Below, piece by piece: positions 25,060-34,215 of a DNA stretch of 64,000 nucleotides. Below the pieces are notes generated by a model. That model did not search any database and was not told the origin of the DNA. It was given only the letters and a program-made list of their open reading frames with translations. A program made the position numbers and the translations under genes. Source of the DNA: Pedobacter westerhofensis. Lineage in GTDB: Bacteria; Bacteroidota; Bacteroidia; Sphingobacteriales; Sphingobacteriaceae. How positions within the stretch are numbered: position 1 is the first letter of the stretch; every line of letters begins with the position of its first letter. The stretch lies in NCBI RefSeq assembly GCF_900182595.1, contig NZ_FXTN01000003.1, forward strand, positions 496,001 through 560,000. The letters run 5' to 3'.

Positions 25060-27114
25060 TTATACTTTTTTTAAACTGGCTTTGCCAAACCTTTCTTCAA
25101 ATACTTTTTCCATGGCAAACATCTCGTCCCTGAGCCTTGCCGCCATCAGGAAGTCCATATCTTTGGCGGCCTTAGCCATATCCTTACGTGTTTTATCAAT
25201 AGACTTCTGCATCTCGGGCTTGGTCATATACTGTACAATCGGATCAGCGGCGATACTCACCTGATCAATTTCTACATAGGCAGCTTTACGCTCGGCATTG
25301 GCAGAGAAGTCGAGCACCGATGTTTGTTCCAGAATGGCCTCCCTGCTTTTGCCCACGGTTTTTGGTATAATACCGTGTTCTGTATTGTAGGCAATCTGTC
25401 TTTCCCGCCTGCGGTTGGTTTCTTCCATGGTGATGGCCATAGAATCGGTTATTTTATCTGCATACAGGATAACCCTTCCGCGGTCGTTACGCGCAGCCCT
25501 TCCTATTGTCTGGATCAGGGAACGTTCAGACCTCAGGAAACCCTCTTTATCAGCATCCAGAATGGCCACAAAGGAAACTTCCGGTAAATCCAGGCCTTCC
25601 CTCAGCAGGTTGATCCCGATGAGTACGTCAAATTCACCCAAACGCAGTCCCCGCAGGATCTCTACGCGTTCCAGTGTTTTCACTTCGGAATGGATATAGC
25701 GGCATTTAATGTTCAGCCTGTCCATATACTTGGTGAGTTCCTCGGCCATCCTTTTGGTCAGCGTGGTCACCAGCACACGATCGCCCATCTTGATCGTTTT
25801 ATCGATTTCATCCAGCAGGTCATCCACCTGGTTGATGGCCGGCCTTACTTCGATTACCGGATCCAGCAGTCCCGTAGGACGGATTACCTGCTCTACATAT
25901 ACCCCGTCGGATTTCTGCAGTTCATAGTCGGCCGGGGTTGCGCTCACATAAATCGTTTGCGGGGCCAGGCGTTCAAACTCCTCGAAGTTGAGGGGCCTGT
26001 TGTCCAGTGCCGATGGCAGGCGGAAGCCATATTCTACGAGAGACATCTTCCTGGACCTGTCACCGCCGTACATCGCCCTGATCTGGGGAACTGTAACATG
26101 GCTCTCATCGATCACCATCAGGTAATCATCAGGAAAATAATCCAGCAGGCAGAAGGGACGCATACCGGGCGTGCGCCCGTCAAAAAATCTCGAATAATTC
26201 TCAATCCCTGAGCAGTAGCCCAGTTCTTTCATCATTTCTATATCAAAGTTTACCCTTTCTTCCAGTCGCTTGGCTTCCAGCAGCTGGCGGTCGCCGATCA
26301 GCTGGTTCTTGCGCACTTCCAGTTCTTCCTGGATGCCCCAGATGGAGGACTGGAACCTGTCTTTGGGGGTAACAAATAAATTTGCCGGATAAACGGCCAT
26401 ATCTTCAAGTTTTTCCAGGGTTTTTCCCGTCACAGGATCAATCACGCTGAGTTCTTCTATATCATCACCAAAGAAAGATACGCGGTAAGCATTATCCAGA
26501 TAGGCCGGAAAAATATCTACCGTATCGCCCTTTACCCGGAAAGTCCCGCGTTTAAAGTCGGTAATGGTCCTGGCATATAAGATCTCTACCAGGCTATGTA
26601 AAAATGTATTTCTCGAAACGCGCGTGCCTACCGCAAAGCGGAATACAGAACGCGAGAAATCTTCGGGATTACCCATACCATAAATACAGGAGATGGAAGA
26701 TACGACGATCACATCCCTCCTGCCCGACATCAGGGCCGAGGTTGTTCTTAACCGCAGCTTTTCGATCTCTTCATTAATGCTCAGGTCTTTTTCTATATAG
26801 GTGTTGCTGCTGGGCATATAGGCCTCAGGCTGATAATAATCATAGTAAGAGACAAAGTAATTCACCTGATTTTCAGGAAAGAACTGCTTGAATTCTCCAT
26901 ACAGCTGTGCCGCAAGCGTTTTGTTATGGCTTAATATCAGTGTAGGCTTTTGGGTCTGCTGGATCACGTTGGCTACGGTAAATGTTTTTCCGGAACCTGT
27001 TACACCCAGCAGTGTCTGATAATGCTCATCATTGTTTACGCCGGTAACCAGCTGCTCAATGGCATTGGGCTGATCACCTGTAGGTTTATAGTCTGAAACG
27101 AGTTGAAATTTCAT
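25060..27114 (-). CDS. uvrB: Excinuclease ABC subunit UvrB
   Basis: This 684-residue damage-recognition helicase is central to nucleotide excision repair; it receives DNA from UvrA and recruits UvrC. Walker A (LGVTGSGKTFT) is at 36-46, the beta-hairpin YFVSYYDYYQPEAYMPSSNT near 90-110, then IDESHVTVPQ, the helicase motif QTIGRAARNDRGRVILYAD and a C-terminal UVR motif (AAKDMDFLMAARLRDEMFAM). Its length is normal. A TATCTTTG box at 27122-27129 lies 7 bases before the ATG. ywbE follows directly. Confidence 0.98.
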   Translation of the reverse strand: MKFQLVSDYKPTGDQPNAIEQLVTGVNNDEHYQTLLGVTGSGKTFTVANVIQQTQKPTLILSHNKTLAAQLYGEFKQFFPENQVNYFVSYYDYYQPEAYMPSSNTYIEKDLSINEEIEKLRLRTTSALMSGRRDVIVVSSISCIYGMGNPEDFSRSVFRFAVGTRVSRNTFLHSLVEILYARTITDFKRGTFRVKGDTVDIFPAYLDNAYRVSFFGDDIEELSVIDPVTGKTLEKLEDMAVYPANLFVTPKDRFQSSIWGIQEELEVRKNQLIGDRQLLEAKRLEERVNFDIEMMKELGYCSGIENYSRFFDGRTPGMRPFCLLDYFPDDYLMVIDESHVTVPQIRAMYGGDRSRKMSLVEYGFRLPSALDNRPLNFEEFERLAPQTIYVSATPADYELQKSDGVYVEQVIRPTGLLDPVIEVRPAINQVDDLLDEIDKTIKMGDRVLVTTLTKRMAEELTKYMDRLNIKCRYIHSEVKTLERVEILRGLRLGEFDVLIGINLLREGLDLPEVSFVAILDADKEGFLRSERSLIQTIGRAARNDRGRVILYADKITDSMAITMEETNRRRERQIAYNTEHGIIPKTVGKSREAILEQTSVLDFSANAERKAAYVEIDQVSIAADPIVQYMTKPEMQKSIDKTRKDMAKAAKDMDFLMAARLRDEMFAMEKVFEERFGKASLKKV

Positions 27115-27121
27115 AGATATT

Positions 27122-27129
27122 CAAAGATA
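27122..27129 (-). promoter_or_regulatory. -7 element ahead of uvrB
   Basis: The minus strand reads TATCTTTG, an exact TAnnTTTG match, ending 7 bases before the uvrB ATG. No TTG was found at the expected -33 distance. If used, the mRNA would have practically no 5' leader. Confidence 0.4.
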
Positions 27130-27143
27130 AGAATTATGGCGTA

Positions 27144-27173
27144 TTGATATGTCGTGATTATATCCTAAATTTA
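27144..27173 (+). promoter_or_regulatory. Possible promoter of the deacetylase-like gene
   Basis: TTG at 27144-27146 and TAAATTTA at 27166-27173 (one mismatch at the last base) are 19 bases apart. The element ends 6 bases before the ATG at 27180 and is divergent from the uvrB -7 box. Confidence 0.35.
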
Positions 27174-27179
27174 ATGTTC

Positions 27180-28301
27180 ATGAAGCTACTTGTATATGTC
27201 CCACTACTTACGCCAAGGATAAAGTACATTTTTAACTTTATTTTTAATGATGTCCTCCAAACACAGGTTGCTTTCAGCTCCAATGTTTCAGAATTTAAAG
27301 TTTCTGAACTGCCAAAAATCACTTATGGCGACCAGCCCGTAGGTGATGAGCCGTTTTTCAGACAATCAGCATTCCTGTTATCACATACCATCCTGCAGCC
27401 TACAATAAAGACTACTACTTTTGGTGATACTATTGTGCCCTTTGCAGTAGACAACAGCAGCCTGCCCTTTGATGTTTTTGCAGCGGCCTTTTATTTTGTA
27501 AGCCGCTATGAGGAATATCTGCCCTTTACTGCGGATCACGAAGGCCATTATCCCGCAGAAGCCAGTTTGCAGAGCAAGTTAAAGTTACTGGAATTTCCGG
27601 TGGTAGACGGCTGGGCGCTGATGCTGAAGAATATGCTGCTCAAAAGCTACCCGAAATTACACTTTGGTAAGAAAGAATATACGTTTACCCCGCTGATCTG
27701 TCTGTATCCAAAAGCAAGGTTAAGCCCATTGCACAAAGCGATAAAGCTATTTAGAAAACTTCCTTTTATGAAACCCGCAGCGGCAGTGGCAGGTTTAAAA
27801 CCCGGAGGCCTGCAGTTGTTTTTAAAGGAGCAGCATGAAAAATATGATCTAAATCCGGTGTACTTTCACAAACCCGTACAGGAACTGGATATGGTATGCG
27901 GCAGGCAGCTGTCTTTTCCAAACAGCTATCTCCATCTGATCAAAAGCGGGATTACCAAAGATTACCGTATGGGATATGCACATACCATCGGCTTCAGGGC
28001 GGGCACTTGTACCCCATTCTTCTGGTACGACCTGCAGCTGGAGAAAACCACCCACCTGCTGATCCATCCCGTAGCGGTGAACGATGAAATATTGAAGCTG
28101 AACAGAACGTTTAATATTGAGGATGTGCTTGCCAAATGGGGCAGGCTGATTGAAAATGTAAAATTGCTGAACGGGCATTTTTACCTGCTCTGGCACAAAG
28201 AAACTTTACCCGAATTTGGGAAAGGTAAAGTGGGAAGAAGACTGTACCTGGAATTATTAGCTAACTTTTTATCCGAACGCCATGATATTCGACTTAAGTA
28301 A
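27180..28301 (+). CDS. Polysaccharide deacetylase-like protein lacking the catalytic core
   Basis: The 373-residue product shares both ends with a Bacteroidota polysaccharide deacetylase family (DUF7033 N-terminus plus NodB-like domain). The N-terminal part has LVYVPLLTPRIKYIFNFIF, SSLPFDVFAAAFYFVSRYEEY and FPVVDGWALMLKNMLL; the C-terminal part has ITKDYRMGYAHTIGFRAGTC and LIHPVAVNDEIL. Where family members carry an Asp-rich metal motif of the type T-x-D-x-D followed by about 60 more residues, this protein reads FTPLICLYPKARLSP. Deacetylase activity is therefore doubtful. ATG 27180 was chosen over 27174 and 27144. The end overlaps upp by 20 bases. Confidence 0.72.
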   Translation: MKLLVYVPLLTPRIKYIFNFIFNDVLQTQVAFSSNVSEFKVSELPKITYGDQPVGDEPFFRQSAFLLSHTILQPTIKTTTFGDTIVPFAVDNSSLPFDVFAAAFYFVSRYEEYLPFTADHEGHYPAEASLQSKLKLLEFPVVDGWALMLKNMLLKSYPKLHFGKKEYTFTPLICLYPKARLSPLHKAIKLFRKLPFMKPAAAVAGLKPGGLQLFLKEQHEKYDLNPVYFHKPVQELDMVCGRQLSFPNSYLHLIKSGITKDYRMGYAHTIGFRAGTCTPFFWYDLQLEKTTHLLIHPVAVNDEILKLNRTFNIEDVLAKWGRLIENVKLLNGHFYLLWHKETLPEFGKGKVGRRLYLELLANFLSERHDIRLK

Positions 28302-28926
28302 GACCAACTCTGCAGCCAACATCTTCATTGCAGAACTGCGCGATGAAAATATCCAGCTGGATGCGATGCGATTTCGCCGGAACCTGGAAAGACTGGGCGA
28401 ATTCTTTGCCTGGGAAATCAGCAAAACACTGACCTATGTGCCTGTGGAAACGCAAACGCCCCTGGGCACAGCCAATACAGTACAGCTGGAAAAACAACCT
28501 GTGCTTGCCACGATTATGCGCGCAGGACTGCCGATGCAGCAGGGGCTGCTCAATATCTTTGACCGGGCGGAGGCCGCATTTATTACCGCTTACCGGAAAA
28601 TGCACATCAACGGGCCACTGGAGATACAGGTAGATTATATTTCTGCCCCTGACCTGACTGATAAGGTGGTGATCATTGCCGATCCAATGCTGGCTACAGG
28701 ACTAAGCATGGTGCTCTGCTGCAAAGAACTGATTGCACAGTATAAAATCAAAGAACTGCATATTGTTGCCGCAATTGCCAGCGTGGAAGGGGTAAAACAT
28801 GTACGTGCCAATCTGCCCGCAGCAAAACTATGGCTGGGAGCAATAGATGAAGAGATGACCAGCAAATCGTACATTGTGCCTGGATTGGGCGACGCAGGTG
28901 ATCTTGCCTATGGCACCAAATTATAA
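28282..28926 (+). CDS. upp: Uracil phosphoribosyltransferase
   Basis: This 214-residue salvage enzyme makes UMP from uracil and PRPP. The PRPP-binding loop VVIIADPMLATG is at 129-140, ATIMRAGLPMQQGLL is near 76-90, and the uracil-binding end reads YIVPGLGDAGDLAYGTK. It is of normal length. The start lies inside the last codons of the deacetylase-like gene (20-base overlap), and the nucleotidase gene follows after 3 bases, linking it to another pyrimidine-related enzyme. Confidence 0.95.
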   Translation: MIFDLSKTNSAANIFIAELRDENIQLDAMRFRRNLERLGEFFAWEISKTLTYVPVETQTPLGTANTVQLEKQPVLATIMRAGLPMQQGLLNIFDRAEAAFITAYRKMHINGPLEIQVDYISAPDLTDKVVIIADPMLATGLSMVLCCKELIAQYKIKELHIVAAIASVEGVKHVRANLPAAKLWLGAIDEEMTSKSYIVPGLGDAGDLAYGTKL

Positions 28927-28929
28927 AGC

Positions 28930-29631
28930 ATGAGTACAGAAATGATTAAACATATATTTTTTGACCTTGACCATACCATCTGGGATTTTGACAGGAATGC
29001 AGAGGAAACCTTAACAGAGTTGTATCACCATTATCAGCTGGACGCCATCGGCCTCAGTTCCTGCGCTTCTTTTATTGAACGGTACACAGAGAACAATCAG
29101 CTGCTCTGGGCGGATTACCATATGGGAAAGATCACAAAGGATACCCTGAGGGCCGAAAGGTTCCGAAAGACCTTTATTGAGCTGGGCGTGGCACCTGAAC
29201 TGGTACCGCATCAGTTTGAAGAAGATTATGTGCAGTACAGCCCAAAGAAAACCAATTTATTTGAAGGCTCTGAAAAGGTGCTGGCCTACCTGCAGCAGAA
29301 ATACACCCTGCATATCATCTCCAACGGATTTAAGGAAACTACGCTGATTAAAATGGACCGCTGTAATTTAAACCCCTATTTTGATCAGGTGATCATTTCT
29401 GAGGATGCAGGCGTGAATAAACCAGACAAAGCTATTTTTGAGTATGCCCTGCAAAAAGCCGGTGCCCGAAAAGAGGAAAGCATTATGATTGGTGACAGTA
29501 TCGAAGCCGATATCCGCGGTGCACAGAATTTTGGGATGAAGGCCATTTTCTTTAATCCGCTGAACAAGGTTAAACCGGCAGATGTGGAATGGCAGATCCT
29601 CCATCTGGAGGAATTAATGCTGCACTTCTAA
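28930..29631 (+). CDS. yjjG: YjjG-family noncanonical pyrimidine nucleotidase (HAD)
   Basis: This 233-residue HAD phosphatase removes phosphate from pyrimidine nucleoside monophosphates, including damaged or analogue forms. HAD motif I is IFFDLDHTIWDFDRNAEETL, motif II is IISNGFKETT, motif III has KPDKAIFEYALQ and motif IV is MIGDSIEADIRGAQNFGMKA; WDFDRN is diagnostic for the YjjG branch. It starts 3 bases after upp, in keeping with pyrimidine housekeeping. Confidence 0.9.
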   Translation: MSTEMIKHIFFDLDHTIWDFDRNAEETLTELYHHYQLDAIGLSSCASFIERYTENNQLLWADYHMGKITKDTLRAERFRKTFIELGVAPELVPHQFEEDYVQYSPKKTNLFEGSEKVLAYLQQKYTLHIISNGFKETTLIKMDRCNLNPYFDQVIISEDAGVNKPDKAIFEYALQKAGARKEESIMIGDSIEADIRGAQNFGMKAIFFNPLNKVKPADVEWQILHLEELMLHF

Positions 29632-29659
29632 TCGCTTTTAATTTCACATCTTTGCGGCA

Positions 29660-30979
29660 ATGAAATTACCCGGTTTAAAAGGTTTTGATGAGGAAGCATT
29701 CCAGAAGTATGTTAAAAATACAGGCTGGCTGATGCTTGGCAAGATCCTGAGTATGGTGATCGGATTTATCATCGCAGGATATCTTGGCGCTTCGTCTTTT
29801 GGCGATTTAAGTTTTGCTACGGCCTTTACAATGATTATGGCAGCTGTCGCCGCATTGGGCCTGGATAGTTTTATCATCCGTGAAATCATCAATGAACCTG
29901 CAAAAAAAGACGAGATTTTAGGTACAGCGCTGCTGCTGCGCCTCATTGTCAGCTTACTGCTTATTCCGGTTACCCTGGGCGTATACCTGCTCTTTCACCA
30001 CTATGCAGACCATCCGGGAGAATCCCTTACCTGGGTAATTGTGATCCTCTCCCTGGCATACTTTTTTAAATCATTCAATGTCATTGATTCCTATTTTCAG
30101 TCGCAGGTAGCCTCAAAATATGTGGTGAAGGTGCAGAATGTTTGTGTGATGATTTCTGTAATTGTAAAGGTCCTGCTGGTATGGTTTCATCTGCCGGTGA
30201 TCTGGTTTGCTACCGCACTGAGCTTTGACAGCTTATGCCTGGCTGCCGGCTTGATATATATGTACCATAAACGCGGGTTTAGCCTGTTAACATGGACTTT
30301 TAGCCGGTCCAGGGCCACCACGCTGCTGAAACAATCCTTTCCCCTGATCCTCTCTGCCGTGATGGTATCTATCTATATGAAAATTGACCAGGTGATGCTG
30401 AAGGATGTAGGCAGTGCCGAAGTGGGTATTTACAGCGTGGCTGCCAATATCAGCGAAGCATGGTATTTTATCCCGGTAGCCATTGTGACCTCTGTATTCC
30501 CCGCCATCATACATGCGCGGAAAACTGACCTGGAGCGCTATACCAAACGATTAAAAAACCTGTACGACCTGCTGGTATTTATCAGCCTGCCGGTAGCGGT
30601 ACTGATCAGTTTCCTTGGCACAGATATCATTCATTTGATTTATAAGGATGCCTACGCGGGCGCCGGACAAATGTTATCTATCCATATCTGGTCGGGCATC
30701 TTTGTTTTTCTTGGCAGCGCCAGCTCGCAATACCTCCTGGCAGAGGGCTACACGATGATTTCTTTTCAGCGCACGGCATTTGGCGCAGTGGCAAATGTTC
30801 TGCTCAATTTATGGCTTATTCCTAAATACGGGGGCATCGGTGCTTCTGTAGCTACACTTATCGCTTGTTTTATCAGTACCTTTTACCTTTTATTTATCCC
30901 TAAAACCCGGAAGCAGGGCGTGATGATGTTAAAATCATTATTTTTGTTTACTGCATTTCAAAAAATATTTAAACGTTGA
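29660..30979 (+). CDS. Oligosaccharide flippase (Wzx-like, MATE/MOP superfamily)
   Basis: This 439-residue membrane protein has about 12-14 helices and the PST/Wzx pattern (YVKNTGWLMLGKILSMVIGF at the start; VAANISEAWYFIPVAIVTSV and MLSIHIWSGIFVFLGSASSQ in the second half). It probably moves lipid-linked oligosaccharides across the inner membrane. It opens a cluster of methyltransferases and glycosyltransferases. CATCTTTG at 29647-29654, 5 bases before the ATG, is a near -7 match. It shares four bases with the next gene (TTGA). Confidence 0.88.
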   Translation: MKLPGLKGFDEEAFQKYVKNTGWLMLGKILSMVIGFIIAGYLGASSFGDLSFATAFTMIMAAVAALGLDSFIIREIINEPAKKDEILGTALLLRLIVSLLLIPVTLGVYLLFHHYADHPGESLTWVIVILSLAYFFKSFNVIDSYFQSQVASKYVVKVQNVCVMISVIVKVLLVWFHLPVIWFATALSFDSLCLAAGLIYMYHKRGFSLLTWTFSRSRATTLLKQSFPLILSAVMVSIYMKIDQVMLKDVGSAEVGIYSVAANISEAWYFIPVAIVTSVFPAIIHARKTDLERYTKRLKNLYDLLVFISLPVAVLISFLGTDIIHLIYKDAYAGAGQMLSIHIWSGIFVFLGSASSQYLLAEGYTMISFQRTAFGAVANVLLNLWLIPKYGGIGASVATLIACFISTFYLLFIPKTRKQGVMMLKSLFLFTAFQKIFKR

Positions 30980-31623
30980 ATAAACTCAAAGCATTCGCAA
31001 CATTATTAAAAAAGCCGGACAGATTAAAGGCACTGTTATCTTACGGCCATAAAGGCTATTTAGCAAATATTGGATGGTTTACCTCATTCGACAATCAGCA
31101 GGCCATGGACCAGCACGGAGAACCCTTACCCTGGGTAACATATTCTTTTATTGATTTTGTAAAACCCCGTCTCAGCAAGGATCTCAGTATTTTTGAATAT
31201 GGCTCCGGCAGCTCTACGCTTTTCTATGCTAAGCTGGTCAGAAGAGTAGTGTCGGTAGAACATGATGAAGCCTGGTACAACAAGATTGTGAAGACCAAGG
31301 CGCAGAATGCAGAAATGATCTTTAGCAAACTGGAAACAGGCGGAGAATATTCCAAGAAAGCAGCAACGCTTGGCGAAAAGTTTGATATGATCATTGTGGA
31401 CGGACGCGACCGTGTGAATTGCTGCATCAGCAGTGCCGCTGCCTTAACGCCCGCCGGAGTGATTGTCCTTGATGATTCTGAACGCCCGGAATATGATAAA
31501 GCGCGAACCTTTTTGCTTGATGCAGGATTTAAAGAGCTCTCATTCTCTGGTATATCGCCAGGTTTATTTTACCTGAAGGCTACCTCCGTATTTTATAAAG
31601 CAGATAACTGTTTACATATATAA
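30976..31623 (+). CDS. SAM-dependent methyltransferase-like protein (TTG start)
   Basis: The 215-residue product has a Rossmann-type motif IFEYGSGSSTLFYAKLV, followed by VSVEHDEAWYNKIV and FDMIIVDGRDRVNC, as in class I methyltransferases of the sugar O-methyltransferase kind. The start codon is TTG, overlapping the TGA of the flippase gene, so translation is likely coupled. It probably modifies a sugar of the surface glycan. The acceptor is unknown. Confidence 0.75.
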   Translation: MNKLKAFATLLKKPDRLKALLSYGHKGYLANIGWFTSFDNQQAMDQHGEPLPWVTYSFIDFVKPRLSKDLSIFEYGSGSSTLFYAKLVRRVVSVEHDEAWYNKIVKTKAQNAEMIFSKLETGGEYSKKAATLGEKFDMIIVDGRDRVNCCISSAAALTPAGVIVLDDSERPEYDKARTFLLDAGFKELSFSGISPGLFYLKATSVFYKADNCLHI

Positions 31624-31635
31624 AAACAAATCCTG

Positions 31636-32397
31636 ATGTTAAGTGACGACGTAAAATCAGCATATAACGATTTTTATACCAAAGACGACTCGGAATGGCG
31701 GATGCTTGGCGCAAAGGCCAAGGCAGCGAACATTGTGGAGGTGTGCAAAGGTATCCAGCCGCTGAAAGTTCTTGAAGTGGGTGCCGGCGACGGCAGTATC
31801 CTGCATTTTTTAAACGACTGGGACTTTGGAAAGGAACTTTATGCACTGGAAATTGCAGATACCGGCGTTGAAAGGATCAGGGAGCGCAAGCTGAGCAGGC
31901 TGGTGGAGGTAAAGAGCTTTGACGGATATGAAATCCCCTATGGAGATGACAGTTTTGACCTTGTGATTTTGGCGCATGTACTGGAGCATGTGGAACATGA
32001 GCGGATACTGATCAGGGAGCTGAAACGTATCGCCAAAAATATTGTGATAGAAGTGCCCCTGGATTACCGTTTTGGGGTAGACAAAAGGATGAAGCACTTT
32101 CTCGACTATGGCCATATCAATATGTATACACCAACTTCTCTGCGTTTTCTGTTGCAGAGCGAAGGATTACAGGTGATTTCTGGCAGGGTATCAATGACCC
32201 CTCCGGCGACAACAAAGTTCAATGAGTTTGTCAATAAAAAAACGCCCAAATCTTTTTCTGTGATCCTGAAGATTGAAATGGAATACCGGATTAAAAAATT
32301 AATCGGAAATCTGATGGGCAGGAAGAAAGAAGAACAATTTGCCAACGCTTATACCGTTCTTACTCAGAAATCTAACCAAACCCTGCAAATATTTTAA
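31636..32397 (+). CDS. Class I SAM-dependent methyltransferase
   Basis: This 253-residue protein has motif I VLEVGAGDGSILHFL, an acidic loop at LYALEIADTGVERI, and FDLVILAHVLEHVEHERIL typical of Methyltransf_11. Two hydrophobic helices are absent, so it is soluble. It lies 12 bases after the preceding methyltransferase and 4 bases before a glycosyltransferase gene in the glycan cluster; sugar or lipid-carrier methylation is plausible. Confidence 0.83.
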   Translation: MLSDDVKSAYNDFYTKDDSEWRMLGAKAKAANIVEVCKGIQPLKVLEVGAGDGSILHFLNDWDFGKELYALEIADTGVERIRERKLSRLVEVKSFDGYEIPYGDDSFDLVILAHVLEHVEHERILIRELKRIAKNIVIEVPLDYRFGVDKRMKHFLDYGHINMYTPTSLRFLLQSEGLQVISGRVSMTPPATTKFNEFVNKKTPKSFSVILKIEMEYRIKKLIGNLMGRKKEEQFANAYTVLTQKSNQTLQIF

Positions 32398-32401
32398 ATA
32401 C

Positions 32402-33301
32402 ATGCAAAGCTTTGCTCCCATTGCCTTATTTGTGTACAACAGGCCTCAGCATACTGAGCGCACGCTAAAATTCCTGAAACAGAATGAACTTGCTGCAGAG
32501 AGCCGCCTGTTCATTTTTTCTGACGGCCCTAAAACCGACGATGATGTAGATAAGGTAACGATGGTGAGGGACCTTTTAAAAACGGTTGAAGGCTTTAAAT
32601 CGGTTGAGATCATCGAAAGGAAAAAAAATATGGGCCTGGCAGATTCTGTGATTGCCGGGGTAAGCAGGCTGGTGAAGGACTATAAACAGGTGATTGTATT
32701 TGAGGACGACCTGATCACCTCACCATATACCCTGAATTATTTTAATGATGCTTTGAACCGTTACCGCAACGAAGAGCGGGTAATGCACATTGGTGCATAC
32801 ATGTACCACCTGAAAGAAAATACGCTGCCGGAATCTTTTTTTTACCGGGCTGCCACCAGCTGGGGCTGGGCTACCTGGGACAGAGCATGGCAACATTTTG
32901 AGCCCAATATAGATACACTGATGGGCCAGTTTGATGCAAAAAAAAGAAGTGCTTTTTCGATTGACCATACCATGAACTTCTGGAAGCAGATGCTGGATTT
33001 TAAAAACGGGAAAAACAACTCATGGGCTATCCGCTGGTATGCCTCCATCTTTCTAAAGAACGGGCTTACGCTGAACCCTGCACATTCGCTGGTCAATAAT
33101 ATTGGTCATGATGGCACTGGAGTACATTCAGGTATCAACGATATTTATAACGTGATCATTCATCCAAAGCCCATCACGGTCTTCCCTGAAGAGATTAAGG
33201 AAAATGCCGCTGCTTACCAGTCGGTCAAAGCTTTTTTAAGCACGCGGAAAGGCAGCTTATGGCAGCGCTTAAAGCGTTATATCGTTCAGAGATTGGGTTA
33301 A
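32402..33301 (+). CDS. Glycosyltransferase (GT-A fold)
   Basis: This 299-residue enzyme starts PIALFVYNRPQHTERTLKFL and has an acidic metal-binding motif VFEDDLITSPYTLNYF. It also carries the aromatic SWGWATWDRAWQHFE segment seen in Bacteroidota glycosyltransferases related to GNT-I/GT2. The ATG at 32402 is used; the frame is open for 21 more codons upstream, but these overlap the preceding gene. It is the last plus-strand gene before the convergent methyltransferase gene. Confidence 0.78.
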   Translation: MQSFAPIALFVYNRPQHTERTLKFLKQNELAAESRLFIFSDGPKTDDDVDKVTMVRDLLKTVEGFKSVEIIERKKNMGLADSVIAGVSRLVKDYKQVIVFEDDLITSPYTLNYFNDALNRYRNEERVMHIGAYMYHLKENTLPESFFYRAATSWGWATWDRAWQHFEPNIDTLMGQFDAKKRSAFSIDHTMNFWKQMLDFKNGKNNSWAIRWYASIFLKNGLTLNPAHSLVNNIGHDGTGVHSGINDIYNVIIHPKPITVFPEEIKENAAAYQSVKAFLSTRKGSLWQRLKRYIVQRLG

Positions 33302-33361
33302 CAGGACCGGGTTGCTTTATTGCCGGCAATCTCCAGCATTCTGCCACAATAGCTATAAGCT

Positions 33362-34117
33362 TTATCTATACAGTTTCCGCGCTTCGAGGATGATATAGGG
33401 AGATAGCTGTCTGGAGTTGAACGGGAATACTTTGGTAAAAACTTTACCTGCCAGCCACAGGGACTTTTTAAGTATCCGTACGCCTGCCGGCTTTTGCTTT
33501 TCATTCTCCAGCCATAGGCTGAAATGGCCGAAATATTTTGCCTGTACCACTTCTAATCCTGCTTCTGCGCAAATGCCCGCCAGCAGCTGAGGGTCCATAC
33601 AACTGATATTATGCTTATCGTAGTTGTCTTTATCAAATGATTTCTGGAACCATCCGTTCAGCGCTTTAAAGTTTGGAAGGGTGATCAATAGCGTTCCACC
33701 GGGTTTAAGGAAGTGGATATGGCGCTGAATAATATCTTTTGTATCATTAAAATGCTCAATTAAACCGCATGACAGCACAAGATCATACTGCTGCTGCTCA
33801 TTGTGGTTAAACAAATCCGTTTCTATGATATGGATATCATTTTCCGTCAGGTTATTGGCTTTTAATAAGGCATTGGTTACGGGCTGGTGGACAAAGTAAT
33901 CCAGCAGTGTCACGTCAAGCTTAAAGTATTTTTTTAGAAAAACGGCGTAATATCCCGGAAAGCCCCCGAGCTCTATCGCTGTTTTTACATTTTGCGTTTT
34001 GATAATCGAAGCAAGCTCTTTATGAAACAGGTAATCTGCCGGAATATTGACAGACAGTCCTGTTTTGCTTTCCCAGTAATCCACCCAAAATTGTCTGTCC
34101 GTTAAAAGGTTGCTCAT
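33362..34117 (-). CDS. Class I SAM-dependent methyltransferase
   Basis: This 251-residue protein has a motif I-like region TAIELGGFPGYYAVFLKKYF, VTLLDYFVHQP, then LVLSCGLIEHFNDTKDII and FLKPGGTLLITLPNF. It is the only gene of the glycan cluster on the minus strand, convergent with one glycosyltransferase gene and divergent from the next. The ATG at 34117 was preferred to an in-frame ATG 22 codons further up that lacks family features. The methylated product is unknown. Confidence 0.82.
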   Translation of the reverse strand: MSNLLTDRQFWVDYWESKTGLSVNIPADYLFHKELASIIKTQNVKTAIELGGFPGYYAVFLKKYFKLDVTLLDYFVHQPVTNALLKANNLTENDIHIIETDLFNHNEQQQYDLVLSCGLIEHFNDTKDIIQRHIHFLKPGGTLLITLPNFKALNGWFQKSFDKDNYDKHNISCMDPQLLAGICAEAGLEVVQAKYFGHFSLWLENEKQKPAGVRILKKSLWLAGKVFTKVFPFNSRQLSPYIILEARKLYR

Positions 34118-34202
34118 AATTATTTTATTAAACGCTGTTGAAGGGCTGAGAAAAGATAAAATTTTGCCGGGGCGAAAATACATAAACGATCACAATAATA
34201 TG

Positions 34203-34210
34203 TAATTTTG
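34203..34210 (+). promoter_or_regulatory. -7 element ahead of the GT4 gene
   Basis: TAATTTTG matches TAnnTTTG exactly and ends 5 bases before the TTG start codon at 34216. A TTG at the -33 position is missing. If functional, the transcript would begin at or near the start codon. Confidence 0.35.
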
Positions 34211-34215
34211 ACACA

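Noticed and set aside
25690..26211. 173-codon plus-strand frame opposite uvrB
   Set aside because: Antisense to the conserved helicase domains of uvrB; no family resemblance and no promoter or start context.
33319..33330. Perfect 12-base palindrome ATTGCCGGCAAT between convergent genes
   Set aside because: Too short to be a terminator and without a T-run; a palindrome of this size is expected by chance in 64 kb, and no regulator fits.
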